DNA from: Zygnema cylindricum
Lineage: Eukaryota > Streptophyta > Zygnematophyceae > Zygnematales > Zygnemataceae
Direction of reading: 5' to 3'
Length of the DNA stretch: 26,101 nt
NCBI GenBank assembly: GCA_037447655.1
Contig: JBBHKE010001635.1
Coordinates: 1 to 26,101, forward strand
Both the position numbers and the translations under genes were made by a program. Shown piece after piece: positions 1 to 8,448 of the stretch (position 1 is the stretch's first letter; each line of letters starts with the position of its first letter). The notes under the pieces are model-generated. The model was not told the origin of the DNA and did no database searches. It worked only from the letters and a program-made list of their open reading frames with translations.

Positions 1-1003
1 CAAGCGATTATAGTAGATCGTGTGCGAACGAGGTTTTTTGGCGACGAGATTGATACCATTTGTTGAGCGCACGTTCATATGCATGCGCGTATAATTTATA
101 ATTTATTTTTAATTATTTCAAGTAAAAAGGTACACATATGTACGGTCTGACACCATCCGTACACCACACTAATTATATATTGCTGTACTTTCGGTCTTGA
201 CGCTATTTTGGTACGGAGCCTCAATTATAGTCAAGGAAAAATTAAAATCACGTATACTATTTTTGGAAAAAAATCAAAATTTTAAGAACCCAAATTAGTG
301 TCATTGACACTAATAACGATGCGCGGTGTAGTTCCAGCTAAGGATTTTCGTCATGTTCGAAAACAGGAGCCCTAAAAAATGAGCAGGCGTAAAAGACTGG
401 CGGTTGCAAAAAGTACAAAATTTCTGTCGTATTATGACTTGGTACGCAGGTACATGGTAGGCAACTAACGATTTGAAGCGAAATTTGTCGGTGTGTAGAT
501 TTTTGAAAGATTGTAAATATCAGGTCAAAATCCACGTGGGGCCACTCAATGCATAACACGTGCATTACAGACTCTTCGTGATGGAACATCGACTCAATTA
601 ACCCGGCCCGTAGAGTTGGCCGTACGATTACAAAAACGACTGATGGAACTTGACCCTCACTCTAGTTAAAGTGATTAACATTTTTAGACAAGAGTTGTAT
701 TTGGTACGATTGACGTGGAATATCTGAAATTCAGACTAAGTACTTGTTGTTCCCTATTTCTATCGAACTTTTGTGTTTTTAATACTGTTCCTCTGTACTA
801 TCAACATGTTCTTTATCGCATATCACTGTATTGAATGAAATGTTGTGTTTTCACCACGGTTTTAATGACTTCGAAATGATGCACAAATCATACTATCTCG
901 AGATAATTTTCAAAAGTACGATGCAATGTATGTATTACCTAGTGTATCGTATCGAGAAGAAATTTATCGCGATAACACCGATGCCAATAGTTAGGGTGAA
1001 CTT
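1..1003. other. Intergenic, dispersed-repeat fragments, no gene
   Basis: I see no credible coding region here. There is a perfect 10-bp-arm hairpin at 294-314 (ATTAGTGTCA and its complement). It is followed by a GCGCGGTGTA end (321-330) that resembles the terminal inverted repeats of the MITE family found at 15441-15645 and 21004-21226. A possible partner end begins near 159 (GTACACCACACTAAT), so 159-331 may be a decayed member; this pairing is weak. The stretch about 720-960 is related to 7600-7770 plus 8220-8310, for example in its 'TTTATCGC.TATCACTGTA.TGAATG' segment, which suggests two copies of one old transposon. Two CACGTG sites occur at 533-538 and 557-562. Confidence 0.5.
720..960 (+). 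repeat. Dispersed repeat copy (related to 7600-8310)
   Basis: By eye this stretch matches 7600-7770 (CTTGTTGTT, then TTTATCGC.TATCACTGTA.TGAATG, then TGACTTCGA). Its end (CAAAAGTAC.ATGC at about 912-925) matches 8258-8275. The middle parts differ in length. No coding capacity is recognisable, so I call it a non-autonomous or decayed transposon fragment. The family was not identified. Confidence 0.4.
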
Positions 1004-1395
1004 CCATTGGCGGAAAAGTGGGGTTGTTTACTGGAAGTCGTACGATTTCGTACAAATTTGTAACATTTTTTTTTTTCGCCAGAAGAAACATGACGAAGCA
1101 TGTTTTCAGGATGGCTCCTAAATTATAGGCGTAAGTATCGACCGTTGGATGTCTCACTATTTTAGATTCGCGAAGCAATCGCGCACATCGTCCATTGTGA
1201 AGAAACTCTCCTCGCGAGGAGATTTTCCTAACACTGGACGATGTGCGCGATTGCTTACATCCAACGGTCGAATCTTACGCCTATTTTATTGGAATCATCT
1301 TGTAAACATGTTTCATCTGACAAAAAGAAAATTTGGTACGAATTTGTACGAAATCGTACGGCTTCCAGTAAACAACCCCACTTTTCCTCTAATGG
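1004..1395. mobile_element. 392-bp foldback/MITE-like inverted repeat
   Basis: Two arms of about 190-200 bp are inverted copies of each other and nearly meet at a CTCGCGAG palindrome around 1209-1216. The outer ends are CCATTGGCGGAAAAGTGGGG on the left and the complement of CCATTAGAGGAAAAGTGGGG on the right. Inner matches include GCAATCGCGCACATCGTCCA and the complement of the same string on the other side. The left arm carries an extra segment of about 20 bp (CTCACTATTTTAGATTCGCG region) that the right arm lacks. There is no transposase. A transcript would fold into a long hairpin, which is a typical small-RNA source. The family is unknown, and target-site duplications are not obvious. Confidence 0.8.
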
Positions 1396-2060
1396 AGTAG
1401 AGGCCTTATGGTTTATCGAACGGTCAAAGGTCCCAATATATCGCTCCGAGACCAACAAATTCCTTATCGGCGACAAGTGGATAAAATATAGTCCGCTCTA
1501 TGATAATACTTTATAATATACTGTATTATATTTTCACTGTATATAGTGTGGCGTGCCACGTGTAACAGTCTGATCCGTACGCTGTGTAACGGAATAACGA
1601 CGGTTCGGTACGACGGAATAAACCGTACTATTGAACTGTACAAACCTTACAATTATCGCCGATAGTTATCGGTACCGGTTTTTTATCGGCGATAACACCA
1701 GTTTCTATGTATCGTGCCAATATATCGATTATGGGCAAGCCAAAAAAAGGTACATATTGATTATCGGCAGAACCTTGCCGATATACAACACTAGTATTAC
1801 CACTCTTACACCGCCCATCATTATTAGAGTTGATAACACTAATTCGGCTGGACTTTTTGGCCAAAAATTCACAAAATAGTATTGACAATACGAGGACTTG
1901 AACTACAATCTGCCACGTCCCCTTGCACTGATATATTATTGTTAATTCTAATTTCTCATTAACACTAACAAACATTTAACGCTGCTAACGACGGTCTGCA
2001 TACCTATGTATATTTTTCTCACCACGAAGTATATGCCAGGGTCAGAGAAAGAATAGTAAA
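1396..2060. other. Intergenic, no gene; TATCGGCGATAA hairpin
   Basis: No credible gene. A perfect 12-bp-arm inverted repeat lies at 1653-1664 and 1684-1695 (TTATCGCCGATA / TATCGGCGATAA) with a 19-bp loop. The short motif ATCGGCGA recurs at about 1468 in the flanking DNA. A CACGTG site lies at 1557-1562. Composition and GTAC-rich wording match the other repeat fragments in the window, so this is probably old transposon sequence. Confidence 0.45.
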
Positions 2061-2832
2061 CTGAAAAAGGTTGAGCAAGTTAAGTTCGCGGACTTCTTTT
2101 GAATAGTCTGAATTCGCAGTGCTTTTAAATTTCTACATTATAACTATGAAAAAATACCTCGAATATTTTCCACGCGTAAGTGAACTACATTGTCTAAAAC
2201 AACAAAATGCAAACAGGGAAATTAAGGGAAAAGGTGTTCCAACACCTTTTTGACCTTAAAAAGTTCATACGGGACGAGACTATTCTTCCCTAATATTCCA
2301 CAACAGCATCCGAGTGCAGTCGAGTCTGCTCTCTAGAAATGGCAGCAATAGTCCGCCGCGAATCGAGCGTTGCAATGCGTATCGGGCCGATGCTAAACAC
2401 GCCGACAATTGGTAAATGCATACCGACGCATGCCACGTGGATGGTTGTGAAAGAATGTCGGCTTTTTCTGTTTCCGACACTGTCGACATGACAATACGTA
2501 AAAGCGGGCGATGCTGTGATGTCGATTTGATTTCTCAAAATTATATCAGCGATATGCCAGTTTTGATGACGTGACGGCTGACGCCATATGCCGCAAAACT
2601 CATGGTTTCTACTTGAGTTCACATGAGAGTTGCTACCAGACGAAACTAACCCTAAAACGGTATCACTGTAAAACTGGATAACCGCTACACGTGATAAGTC
2701 CGATCAAAATTGAACACGGTCTGTACGGATGCACGGAGAAATTTGAATTTCTATACAGCACGACCGTCAAAAGCTGGTTGACTTTGCCGTTTAATTAGAC
2801 GGCCGGCACAATTGTTCACATTTTAGACTTTG
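2061..2832 (+). repeat. Upstream module A (mTERF gene 1 promoter-side repeat)
   Basis: This is one of five related modules: A here, B before gene 2, C before gene 3, D at 19530-19922, and E inverted at 20505-21615. Shared landmarks in order are GGTTGAGCAAGTTAAG, a GGTGTTCCAACACC hairpin (2229-2250), a CGCGAATCG...GCGTATCGG block, GCCACGTGG, CATATGCCGCAAAA, GTTCACATGAG, and finally GCCGTTTAATTAGACGGC. Module A lacks the MITE that interrupts modules C and E at the CGCGAATCG block (near 2358). It also lacks the proximal G-box segment present in B, C, D and E. Because it always precedes an mTERF start region, it is probably the co-duplicated promoter region rather than an independent transposon, but the latter is not excluded. 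Confidence 0.65.
2786..2803 (+). promoter_or_regulatory. Conserved promoter palindrome, gene 1
   Basis: GCCGTTTAATTAGACGGC is a near-perfect palindrome about 125 bp before the gene 1 ATG. It is followed by CGGCACAATTGTTCACATTTTAGACTTT-type sequence. The block recurs before gene 3 (15364-15381) and the D relic (19769-19786), inverted before the E relic (20531-20548), and in degenerate form before gene 2 (10129-10147). Conservation inside otherwise drifting upstream DNA suggests a factor-binding site or core-promoter element. The binding factor is unknown. Confidence 0.5.
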
Positions 2833-2839
2833 TAGACAC

Positions 2840-2920
2840 CACTTTCCTCCAGAAGACTGCTCTCCCTTCTCTCCCATTCCCCTGCTGCTATACTTCTCCC
2901 CTTTCCCATTCCCCCTTGGC
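2840..2920 (+). promoter_or_regulatory. Pyrimidine-rich leader (Y-patch-like), gene 1
   Basis: The stretch just before the ATG is almost all C and T (for example CTCTCCCTTCTCTCCCATTCC). Similar leaders precede genes 2 and 3 and both relics. Plant core promoters and 5' leaders often contain such Y-patches. No clear TATA box is visible at a fitting distance. The exact transcription start cannot be read from sequence. Confidence 0.4.
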
Positions 2921-2926
2921 CATCCG

Positions 2927-4210
2927 ATGGCCATGGCCTCCTTGCGCTCCCTCCGGCCGTTCTCTCGCTCTCTCGCTTCTCTCCTCGCTTTGCTCTCTCC
3001 GTCCAGCCGGCCGCCAGCTCTCCCTCCACACGTGCCACAAGCCAAGCCAGCCGCACCCCCCCACCACTCCTCCTGGCAGCAGTTCGCCCGCCTGCACTGT
3101 CGCCCTCGCCGCCCACCCAAGGCCCGATGCGAGGCCGAAGACCAGCCCGGGGCGGGGGGCGGGGAAGGGCACGCCGCAAAACCAGGAGGGGATGCGGCAG
3201 AGGGACGAGACCACGTGGCAAGGGGGAGAGAGCACGAGGCAGGGCCAGAAGATGACGTGGCAGATGTCACCAAGATTCTGCTCAGTCTGGGATGCTCCAA
3301 GCCGCAGTTGGAGCGGCTTCTGAAGAAACATTCTGTCGCCCTTGTGAAATATAAACAACATATTCTTAGGAAGGCGACCATTTTCCGTAGGTATGGAATC
3401 GACTCGCAACAGTTTTTTAAAGCTTTGCAGAGAGATTCTAATATGAAGCAGCAAATCCTTTCTGGTACAGATGAGCAACATGAATCCGTACTCAACTATC
3501 TCCAAGGCACTTTGAAAGTGCAAAATTTGGGGAAAATGATTTCTACATTCCCTGCGATTGTAAACTCTCTTCCTTCCACTCTTGAATCCAAATTGCAGCT
3601 GTGGGCGAGTCTAGATGTGCCCATCACTGCTGCTATGTTGGAGAAGTATTCATGTATATTCGTAAGCACTGAAAGGAGCATTAAAGAGGGGATAGAGGGT
3701 GTCAAAGCAATTTTCCCTGGTCCACTGGGTGTAACTATTCTTTCAAAATTTCCTGTCCTTGGTTGTCAAAACCCACAAGCCTTGCAACGAAGGGCCGAAG
3801 GGCTACAAGAGTTGTTTGGCAATGACATTGCAAAACGGCTTTTGTTGAAGCAACCGTTCATTCTCATGGCTCCAACTTCCACAATGGAACACACGTACAA
3901 ACAGTTTCAACAACATTTTGGAGAAGAGAAATTCCAAAAAATGATTCAAATTTTCCCAGGACTTTTAGGCTTCTCCTGGGATACCCTCGGCCCAAAATTG
4001 GAGTTTTTGGTGAAGGTAATGGGACGCAGCGTTGAGGATGTGCCTGCATTCCCAGCGGTTCTTGGATACTCTCTTGAAAAGCGATTGAAGCCACGTTATG
4101 ATGCCCTGATGAAGGCAAAAATAGAGAGTGGTGACTATTCTTTACAAACCATCTTCAATCCATCAAACGAGGCTTTTGAACAAAGATTCGGCGTTTCTTT
4201 AACGTGCTGA
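2927..4210 (+). CDS. mTERF-family protein 1, organelle-targeted (intact)
   Basis: Single-exon gene of 427 codons. The start is the first of two in-frame ATGs (2927 and 2933; the second sits in GCCATGG). Residues 1 to about 67 form a Ser/Arg/Pro/Ala-rich, acid-poor presequence typical of a plastid or mitochondrial transit peptide. Residues 70-110 are a Gly/Glu/Asp-rich linker. From about 111 the protein is helical, with mTERF repeats whose motif prolines fall at 209, 276, 310, 344 and 376, a 33-34 residue period. The second repeat has Ser242 where the paralogues have Pro. The C-terminus (LEKRLKPRYDAL) is typical of plant mTERF proteins. The family binds organellar DNA or RNA and acts in transcription termination, splicing or RNA stability; the target of this member is unknown. 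The first 350 nt are very GC-rich, the core is not. The proximal G-box present upstream of paralogues is missing here. Confidence 0.9.
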   Translation: MAMASLRSLRPFSRSLASLLALLSPSSRPPALPPHVPQAKPAAPPHHSSWQQFARLHCRPRRPPKARCEAEDQPGAGGGEGHAAKPGGDAAEGRDHVARGREHEAGPEDDVADVTKILLSLGCSKPQLERLLKKHSVALVKYKQHILRKATIFRRYGIDSQQFFKALQRDSNMKQQILSGTDEQHESVLNYLQGTLKVQNLGKMISTFPAIVNSLPSTLESKLQLWASLDVPITAAMLEKYSCIFVSTERSIKEGIEGVKAIFPGPLGVTILSKFPVLGCQNPQALQRRAEGLQELFGNDIAKRLLLKQPFILMAPTSTMEHTYKQFQQHFGEEKFQKMIQIFPGLLGFSWDTLGPKLEFLVKVMGRSVEDVPAFPAVLGYSLEKRLKPRYDALMKAKIESGDYSLQTIFNPSNEAFEQRFGVSLTC

Positions 4211-4324
4211 AAAGTGTGAGTGCAAAAGTCCGGCATTCTCTTATTATGTTTTAAGCCTCCTAGGGAAAGGTGTCTGTTTGTCTTCATGTTTTCCATCTGT
4301 ACTCATTCTACTTTCTGCCACTTG

Positions 4325-4456
4325 GTGAGGTTATGAAAAATGAACACTGATTACTGTTGTCAGTTTCCGAATTAATTGTAAAATTATTGTTTTTCATTCT
4401 TTTATACGCTCTCCTCATCTCATTCATTTTTTTTTTGGGGTTTTTTTTATTTGTAG
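4325..4456 (+). other. Candidate 3'-UTR intron, gene 1
   Basis: A donor CTTG/GTGAGG and an acceptor TTATTTGTAG/AAGAGAAGATG bracket 132 nt rich in T. Equivalent sites occur at the same place after genes 2 (11664-11795), 3 (17104-17245) and 4 (25200-25341, minus strand). The donor lies 114 nt after the stop codon. An intron more than about 50-55 nt after a stop codon normally marks an mRNA for nonsense-mediated decay. Splicing itself is inferred from the conserved GT and AG sites and not demonstrated. Confidence 0.4.
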
Positions 4457-6056
4457 AAGAGAAGATGAAAAGGATCTGAAGGGACTATGAAAACAAATGT
4501 TGATGTGTTGTCTTGTCTTGATGTGCTCTTCCACTATCACAATATAGCACCTAAATTTGCTTGATTCCTCGCTCGTTATGGAGGTGAGGGATACCTTGAT
4601 TGCCAAATTTTGTCAGAGGATAATGTGTTAGTAAATTTGTGATTATTAGTGGGATGCTATTGTGGCGATTGTTAAAAGGTGGTGGACAAGGAATGATGCA
4701 TTTTTCCCCTTTGTTGTAGGTCTCTTTGTCTTTAAACTAATCGTCCTTAGAAACACCAATTTCTTGTTGCTTTTCGATGAGTGATTCAAATTTATGTTAC
4801 ATTGTTTACTAGGCTTTTAGTCTTACATTAGGTTTGGAATAGAATTAAATTAGAATTTCAGGAGTTTGTTTAGTTTGTACAAAGAAGAGTTAATTGTCAA
4901 TTAGTTCGCTAAAAAATTTGATTTCTTTCCCTTCAAATGTTGTCCTTCTCCCCCTTTCAAAGTATATCTTGGAGCAAAACGTAGTGAACAGCCAAAGATG
5001 CACAGGTCTTTCTTCATCATTTTAAATGCCTAAAGAATTTAATGAAACAGTTACAATTCTTGCAACTTTTCTTTGTCGCATAATGGTTCTTTTTTGCAAA
5101 TATGGGGTATCAGGATCATGTACTATCATCTTCACAACTTCAGTTTGTTATTTTTGTTTGACCGCAGAACCACGATTTCTAAAATTGTGCCTTGAAAAAT
5201 GATGAAGCGACATTGTCATGCCCTCGTAAAGTCAAAAATTGTGCAAATTGCCATTTCCTGTGTACAACTTTCAATCTAACAAACGAGGTATCTAAATGCA
5301 ATTTGAATTTTCTGTAGTTTGTTCAAACATGTATGTGCAAATCCACATTATTCTTTTGCTATGTATTTATCCTTGCTGTGAGAGGTGATAGTTTCCCTTC
5401 ATGTTTTCCATTGGCATTTGTTTAATGTGTGGTTGTCGTCCTGTATTACAATTGTAATAATTTCACTTTTTTCCCTGTGGTGAGGCCATAACAATATACG
5501 CCATGACAATTGAATGCTGGTTGTTGCTGTCAGTTGTGAATCCTATATGAAATCATCGTTCTTTTGCAAGCTCTCTCCCTATCAAAGATCCTATCAAAGA
5601 TGGAATAGTGAACTCGTTATGAGACATGTGCTTCTTTGCAGAGACGAGGATGAAGGGATCGCAAAGGGAGGCATAAAATGAATGTGACTCTCTTTGGTTG
5701 CCACAGGCTAATACCTTTTGAATTAGCTCGAAACTTTCTCTCGTTGCTCGAAACCACGACCACTTGAGGAGGGAAGACTTGAGGAAACCACTTCGCCAAA
5801 TTTGAAGATAAGCTTCCAGTAAGTGTGTGATTATTAGTGGGATGGTGTTGTGTAGATTATGAAAAGGATGCAGTGCGGAATGATGACTTTTTTCCTTTGG
5901 GATGAAGCTTTTTTAACGTCTTTGTCTTTCAACACCATTGAGTGGAAATACAGTCATCAACTTCTTTTTTGTTGTTGTTGATTGCTGAGGCAGTCAACGT
6001 TTTATGACATTGTTTGCATGGGTTTTTCTCTCAAATTAGTTCTGGAATTGAATAGA

Positions 6057-6232
6057 GTAGAAAGAAGAGAGAAAAGAGAAGAGAGAAGAGAGAAGAGAAG
6101 AGAGAAGAGAAGAGAGAAGAAGAGATGAGAGTTGAGAGAAGAGAGAAGAAGAGATGATAGAAGAGAGAAGAGAAGAGAGAAGAGGGATGAGAGAAGAGAG
6201 AAGAAGAGAGAAGGAGAAGAGAGAGAATTTTG
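6057..6232 (+). repeat. GA-rich microsatellite (GAGAA/GAAGA)
   Basis: About 175 bp of imperfect AGAGA/AGAAG purine repeat. An apparently identical tract occurs at 13399-13574, so the two 3' flanks have not had time to drift in repeat number. Apparent ORFs across it are low-complexity artefacts. Confidence 0.85.
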
Positions 6233-6819
6233 TTTGACTTTGACAAATGAGGTGAATTTCTGGACTGAGAAGAGTAAGCTGGTGGTGTGCAGAAGTTGCC
6301 CTTATCCCCCATTCAAAACAACAACTTTGGGCGAAACTGTCTTTTCAACCGCAAATGCACCTGTTTCAGAGTATACCATTTTTAAGCATATTGTTCTGAG
6401 CAAATAGGAAGAAATAGTTGTTAACTTGCCACTTTTCTTCGCTGTATACTGGTTTCTTATTTTGAGGTACTCGTGCTCATGCCGTACAATCCACATGTTT
6501 TCACCTTTGCTCTTGTTTTTTTGAAAGATTATGACGTTTTTTGTTCGTATGTTGACGTCTCTTTGGAATTTTTGATCAAGAATTGTCGTATTTGTCTTCA
6601 GTATCCAATGGAAGTCTCAGTCTTAGCTTGCGTCAATTTAATATGTGAGTTTTTGTTTTCTTGTTTTGATTAAAATTCACGGCCTAATTGTCTCATTTGT
6701 AATTTTAATCCAGAGTGGTGACTGATTTAAAATAGTGGTCCTGTTTTCATAGACAGAGTCTTCTCCCTTCTTGGGCTTTTTTTTCCATGCTGGGCTATTT
6801 TCTTCCCTTACACCCTAAT

Positions 6820-7429
6820 CTTAACTTTTCTATTTCAAAAATTTGAAGGACCCGTCGCATAACTTCAATCTACATTTTAGAATGAATTATGACATCATAC
6901 ATTGACTTCTCTTCTGTATGGAGTTTTTGAAAAATACAGATGCAATCCCTGGTTTCTATGTGATAACACCTTCCCGTCCGTACGTTTGTACGGAAATCCT
7001 GATTCTAGAAGTGAGAAAGAGCACAGACTACATAAGCGCTTAGGAAGTATATACTATATGATTTATATTTTGATATGCCATATTTTCCATCCATAAATAG
7101 GGCTATAAACTCTGTTTTATGTCTTTCAGCCAGCAAAAGTTGCGCCCGAATTAGTGTTATTACGGCTGACTGCGATCGGCTGCAAATTCTGCCCACCGGA
7201 TTTAGAGATATGGAATCGTTGCAGTTTAGAATGTGTCGGTTTTCACCACACTATACTATGTTGTGCCACGTGGATCATTATGAGGCATTTAATAAAAGTG
7301 TTTTATGAACACTAACGAATGTGTCAAGAAAATGTCCACTCTAATTAAAGTGGTAGACACTATTTAGTGAAGGGCAGTACTGTACTTCCCACAACTGATG
7401 CGGACATCCCTTAAATGCAGATGAAGTTC
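6820..7429. other. Intergenic, no gene recognised
   Basis: No credible coding region. A CACGTG G-box lies at 7267-7272 within GTGCCACGTGGATCATTATG, similar to the distal G-box block of modules A and E. A CACTCTAATTAAAGTG stretch near 7335 resembles one near 658, and flanking sequence is related too. This suggests fragments of an upstream module and of a dispersed repeat stranded between genes 1 and 2. Confidence 0.4.
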
Positions 7430-7515
7430 AGTTCAAAAGTAGGCGTTTTTATGGTAGGCCTTTGGTGGACACCTTTATCGTAAGTTGTGTTATGGGCTTT
7501 TCATGTGATCTTCTT
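7430..7515 (+). repeat. 86-bp direct repeat, left copy
   Basis: AGTTCAAAAGTAGGCG...GTGATCTTCTT is repeated at 8363-8448 with a handful of mismatches and the same length. The copies lie 933 bp apart. A partial inverted copy is at 9832-9870. The pair could be the ends of a small non-autonomous element. Confidence 0.65.
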
Positions 7516-8362
7516 AGATCGCTACTTTGATCAACGACCGTCCGATCGCCCGAATCTGACGGTGTAAATATAAAATTTTGGTCCGAATGTTATAATGAAC
7601 GACTTGTTGTTAGTTGTAACCCTATTCCGCTATTCCTACCGCCCTTAGTGCTCAAAGTACTGTACATTTGTACTTTTAACACACGGTTTATACTTTATCG
7701 CTTATCACTGTACTGAATGGAGTATTGAAGTTTTGATCGAAACTTTACTGACTTCGATAAATAGTTGTTCATAGCGATTAGTGCGAACGTTTCAATCGCG
7801 ACGAATTATACGTAACGAACGCATTGAACCTTTTGAACAAATCGTTAAAAATCGTTAATGAATTTTCTTCCGTACTATTCCGTACATGTAAAAAAAAATT
7901 ATACATATAGTGCAATTTATTTTTCAATATTTCATGGCGGCTTCTCTCTAAGAAAATTGAAGAAGACGCCCGTACAATTTTCAAACTTACCGCCCGAAAA
8001 TAGTGTGTTCACTGAACAGAAAGTACCAATAACTACTACGTATCTTTTCCTCTAATTCTGTACATTTCTGTAAAAAAGCCGTACATCTTACGGAAAATAA
8101 TGTACTTTTCTCGTTAATTGTCCGTTTCAGTTACAATAGAAGTTTTTTTGCGATTTTGAAAATCGTCACGAATTATACGTTTCAATCGGAAAACTTGAAA
8201 AATCGCACGATTTGAAAAACAATGCTTCGATACGATGCAGGAACCGTACGTTTTTTTCTCAAAAGTACAATGCCATGTCGTATTACCAAGAAAAACGTAA
8301 AAGAACTTATAAAAGGTAAAGCAGTGAGGTACAATACTGTACTGCTTGTCGATGCTACACAT
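7516..8362. other. Sequence between 86-bp repeats, transposon-like, no gene
   Basis: About 850 bp without a credible gene. The part 7516-7568 (GCTACTTTGATCAACGACCG...) is repeated at 9647-9700. The parts 7600-7770 and 8220-8310 are related to 720-960. Multiple dispersed relatives in one window suggest a non-autonomous or decayed element. No transposase or integrase motif is visible. Confidence 0.4.
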
Positions 8363-8448
8363 AGTTCAAAAGTAGGCGTTTTTATGGTAGGCCTTTGGTC
8401 AGCGCCTTTATCGTAAGCTGTGTTATGGGCTTTTCATGTGATCTTCTT
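8363..8448 (+). repeat. 86-bp direct repeat, right copy
   Basis: Right-hand partner of the repeat at 7430-7515. Differences cluster in one short stretch (GTGGACACC versus GTCAGCGCC). Confidence 0.65.

Larger units (their letters stand above)
4211..6819 (+). repeat. 3' flank of gene 1, first copy of a 2.6-kb duplicated segment
   Basis: This segment is repeated at 11550-14160 after gene 2. From about 4630 to 6525 I found essentially no differences by eye. Before that there are a few (an AGCACC versus AGTAACTCC change and homopolymer length), and after 6525 divergence rises abruptly. Internally it is an older direct duplication: about 4230-5374 and 5375-6520 align along their length (TTCATGTTTTCCAT, GGTGAGG, TGTGATTATTAGTGGGATG, GTCTTTGTCTTT). 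No protein-coding gene is evident. The first part is probably the 3' UTR of gene 1. Confidence 0.75.

Noticed and set aside
2791-3523. Long antisense ORFs (130-234 codons) opposite the mTERF presequence, repeated at 10175-10720 and 15607-16302
   Set aside because: They lie in a very GC-rich block where stop codons are rare. They recur only because the block is duplicated, are Arg/Gly/Ser-rich, and show no domain.
6031-6407. ORFs over the GA microsatellite, duplicated at 13373-13749
   Set aside because: Repeat-encoded Ser/Leu/Phe or Arg/Glu strings; conservation between copies is explained by the recent duplication.
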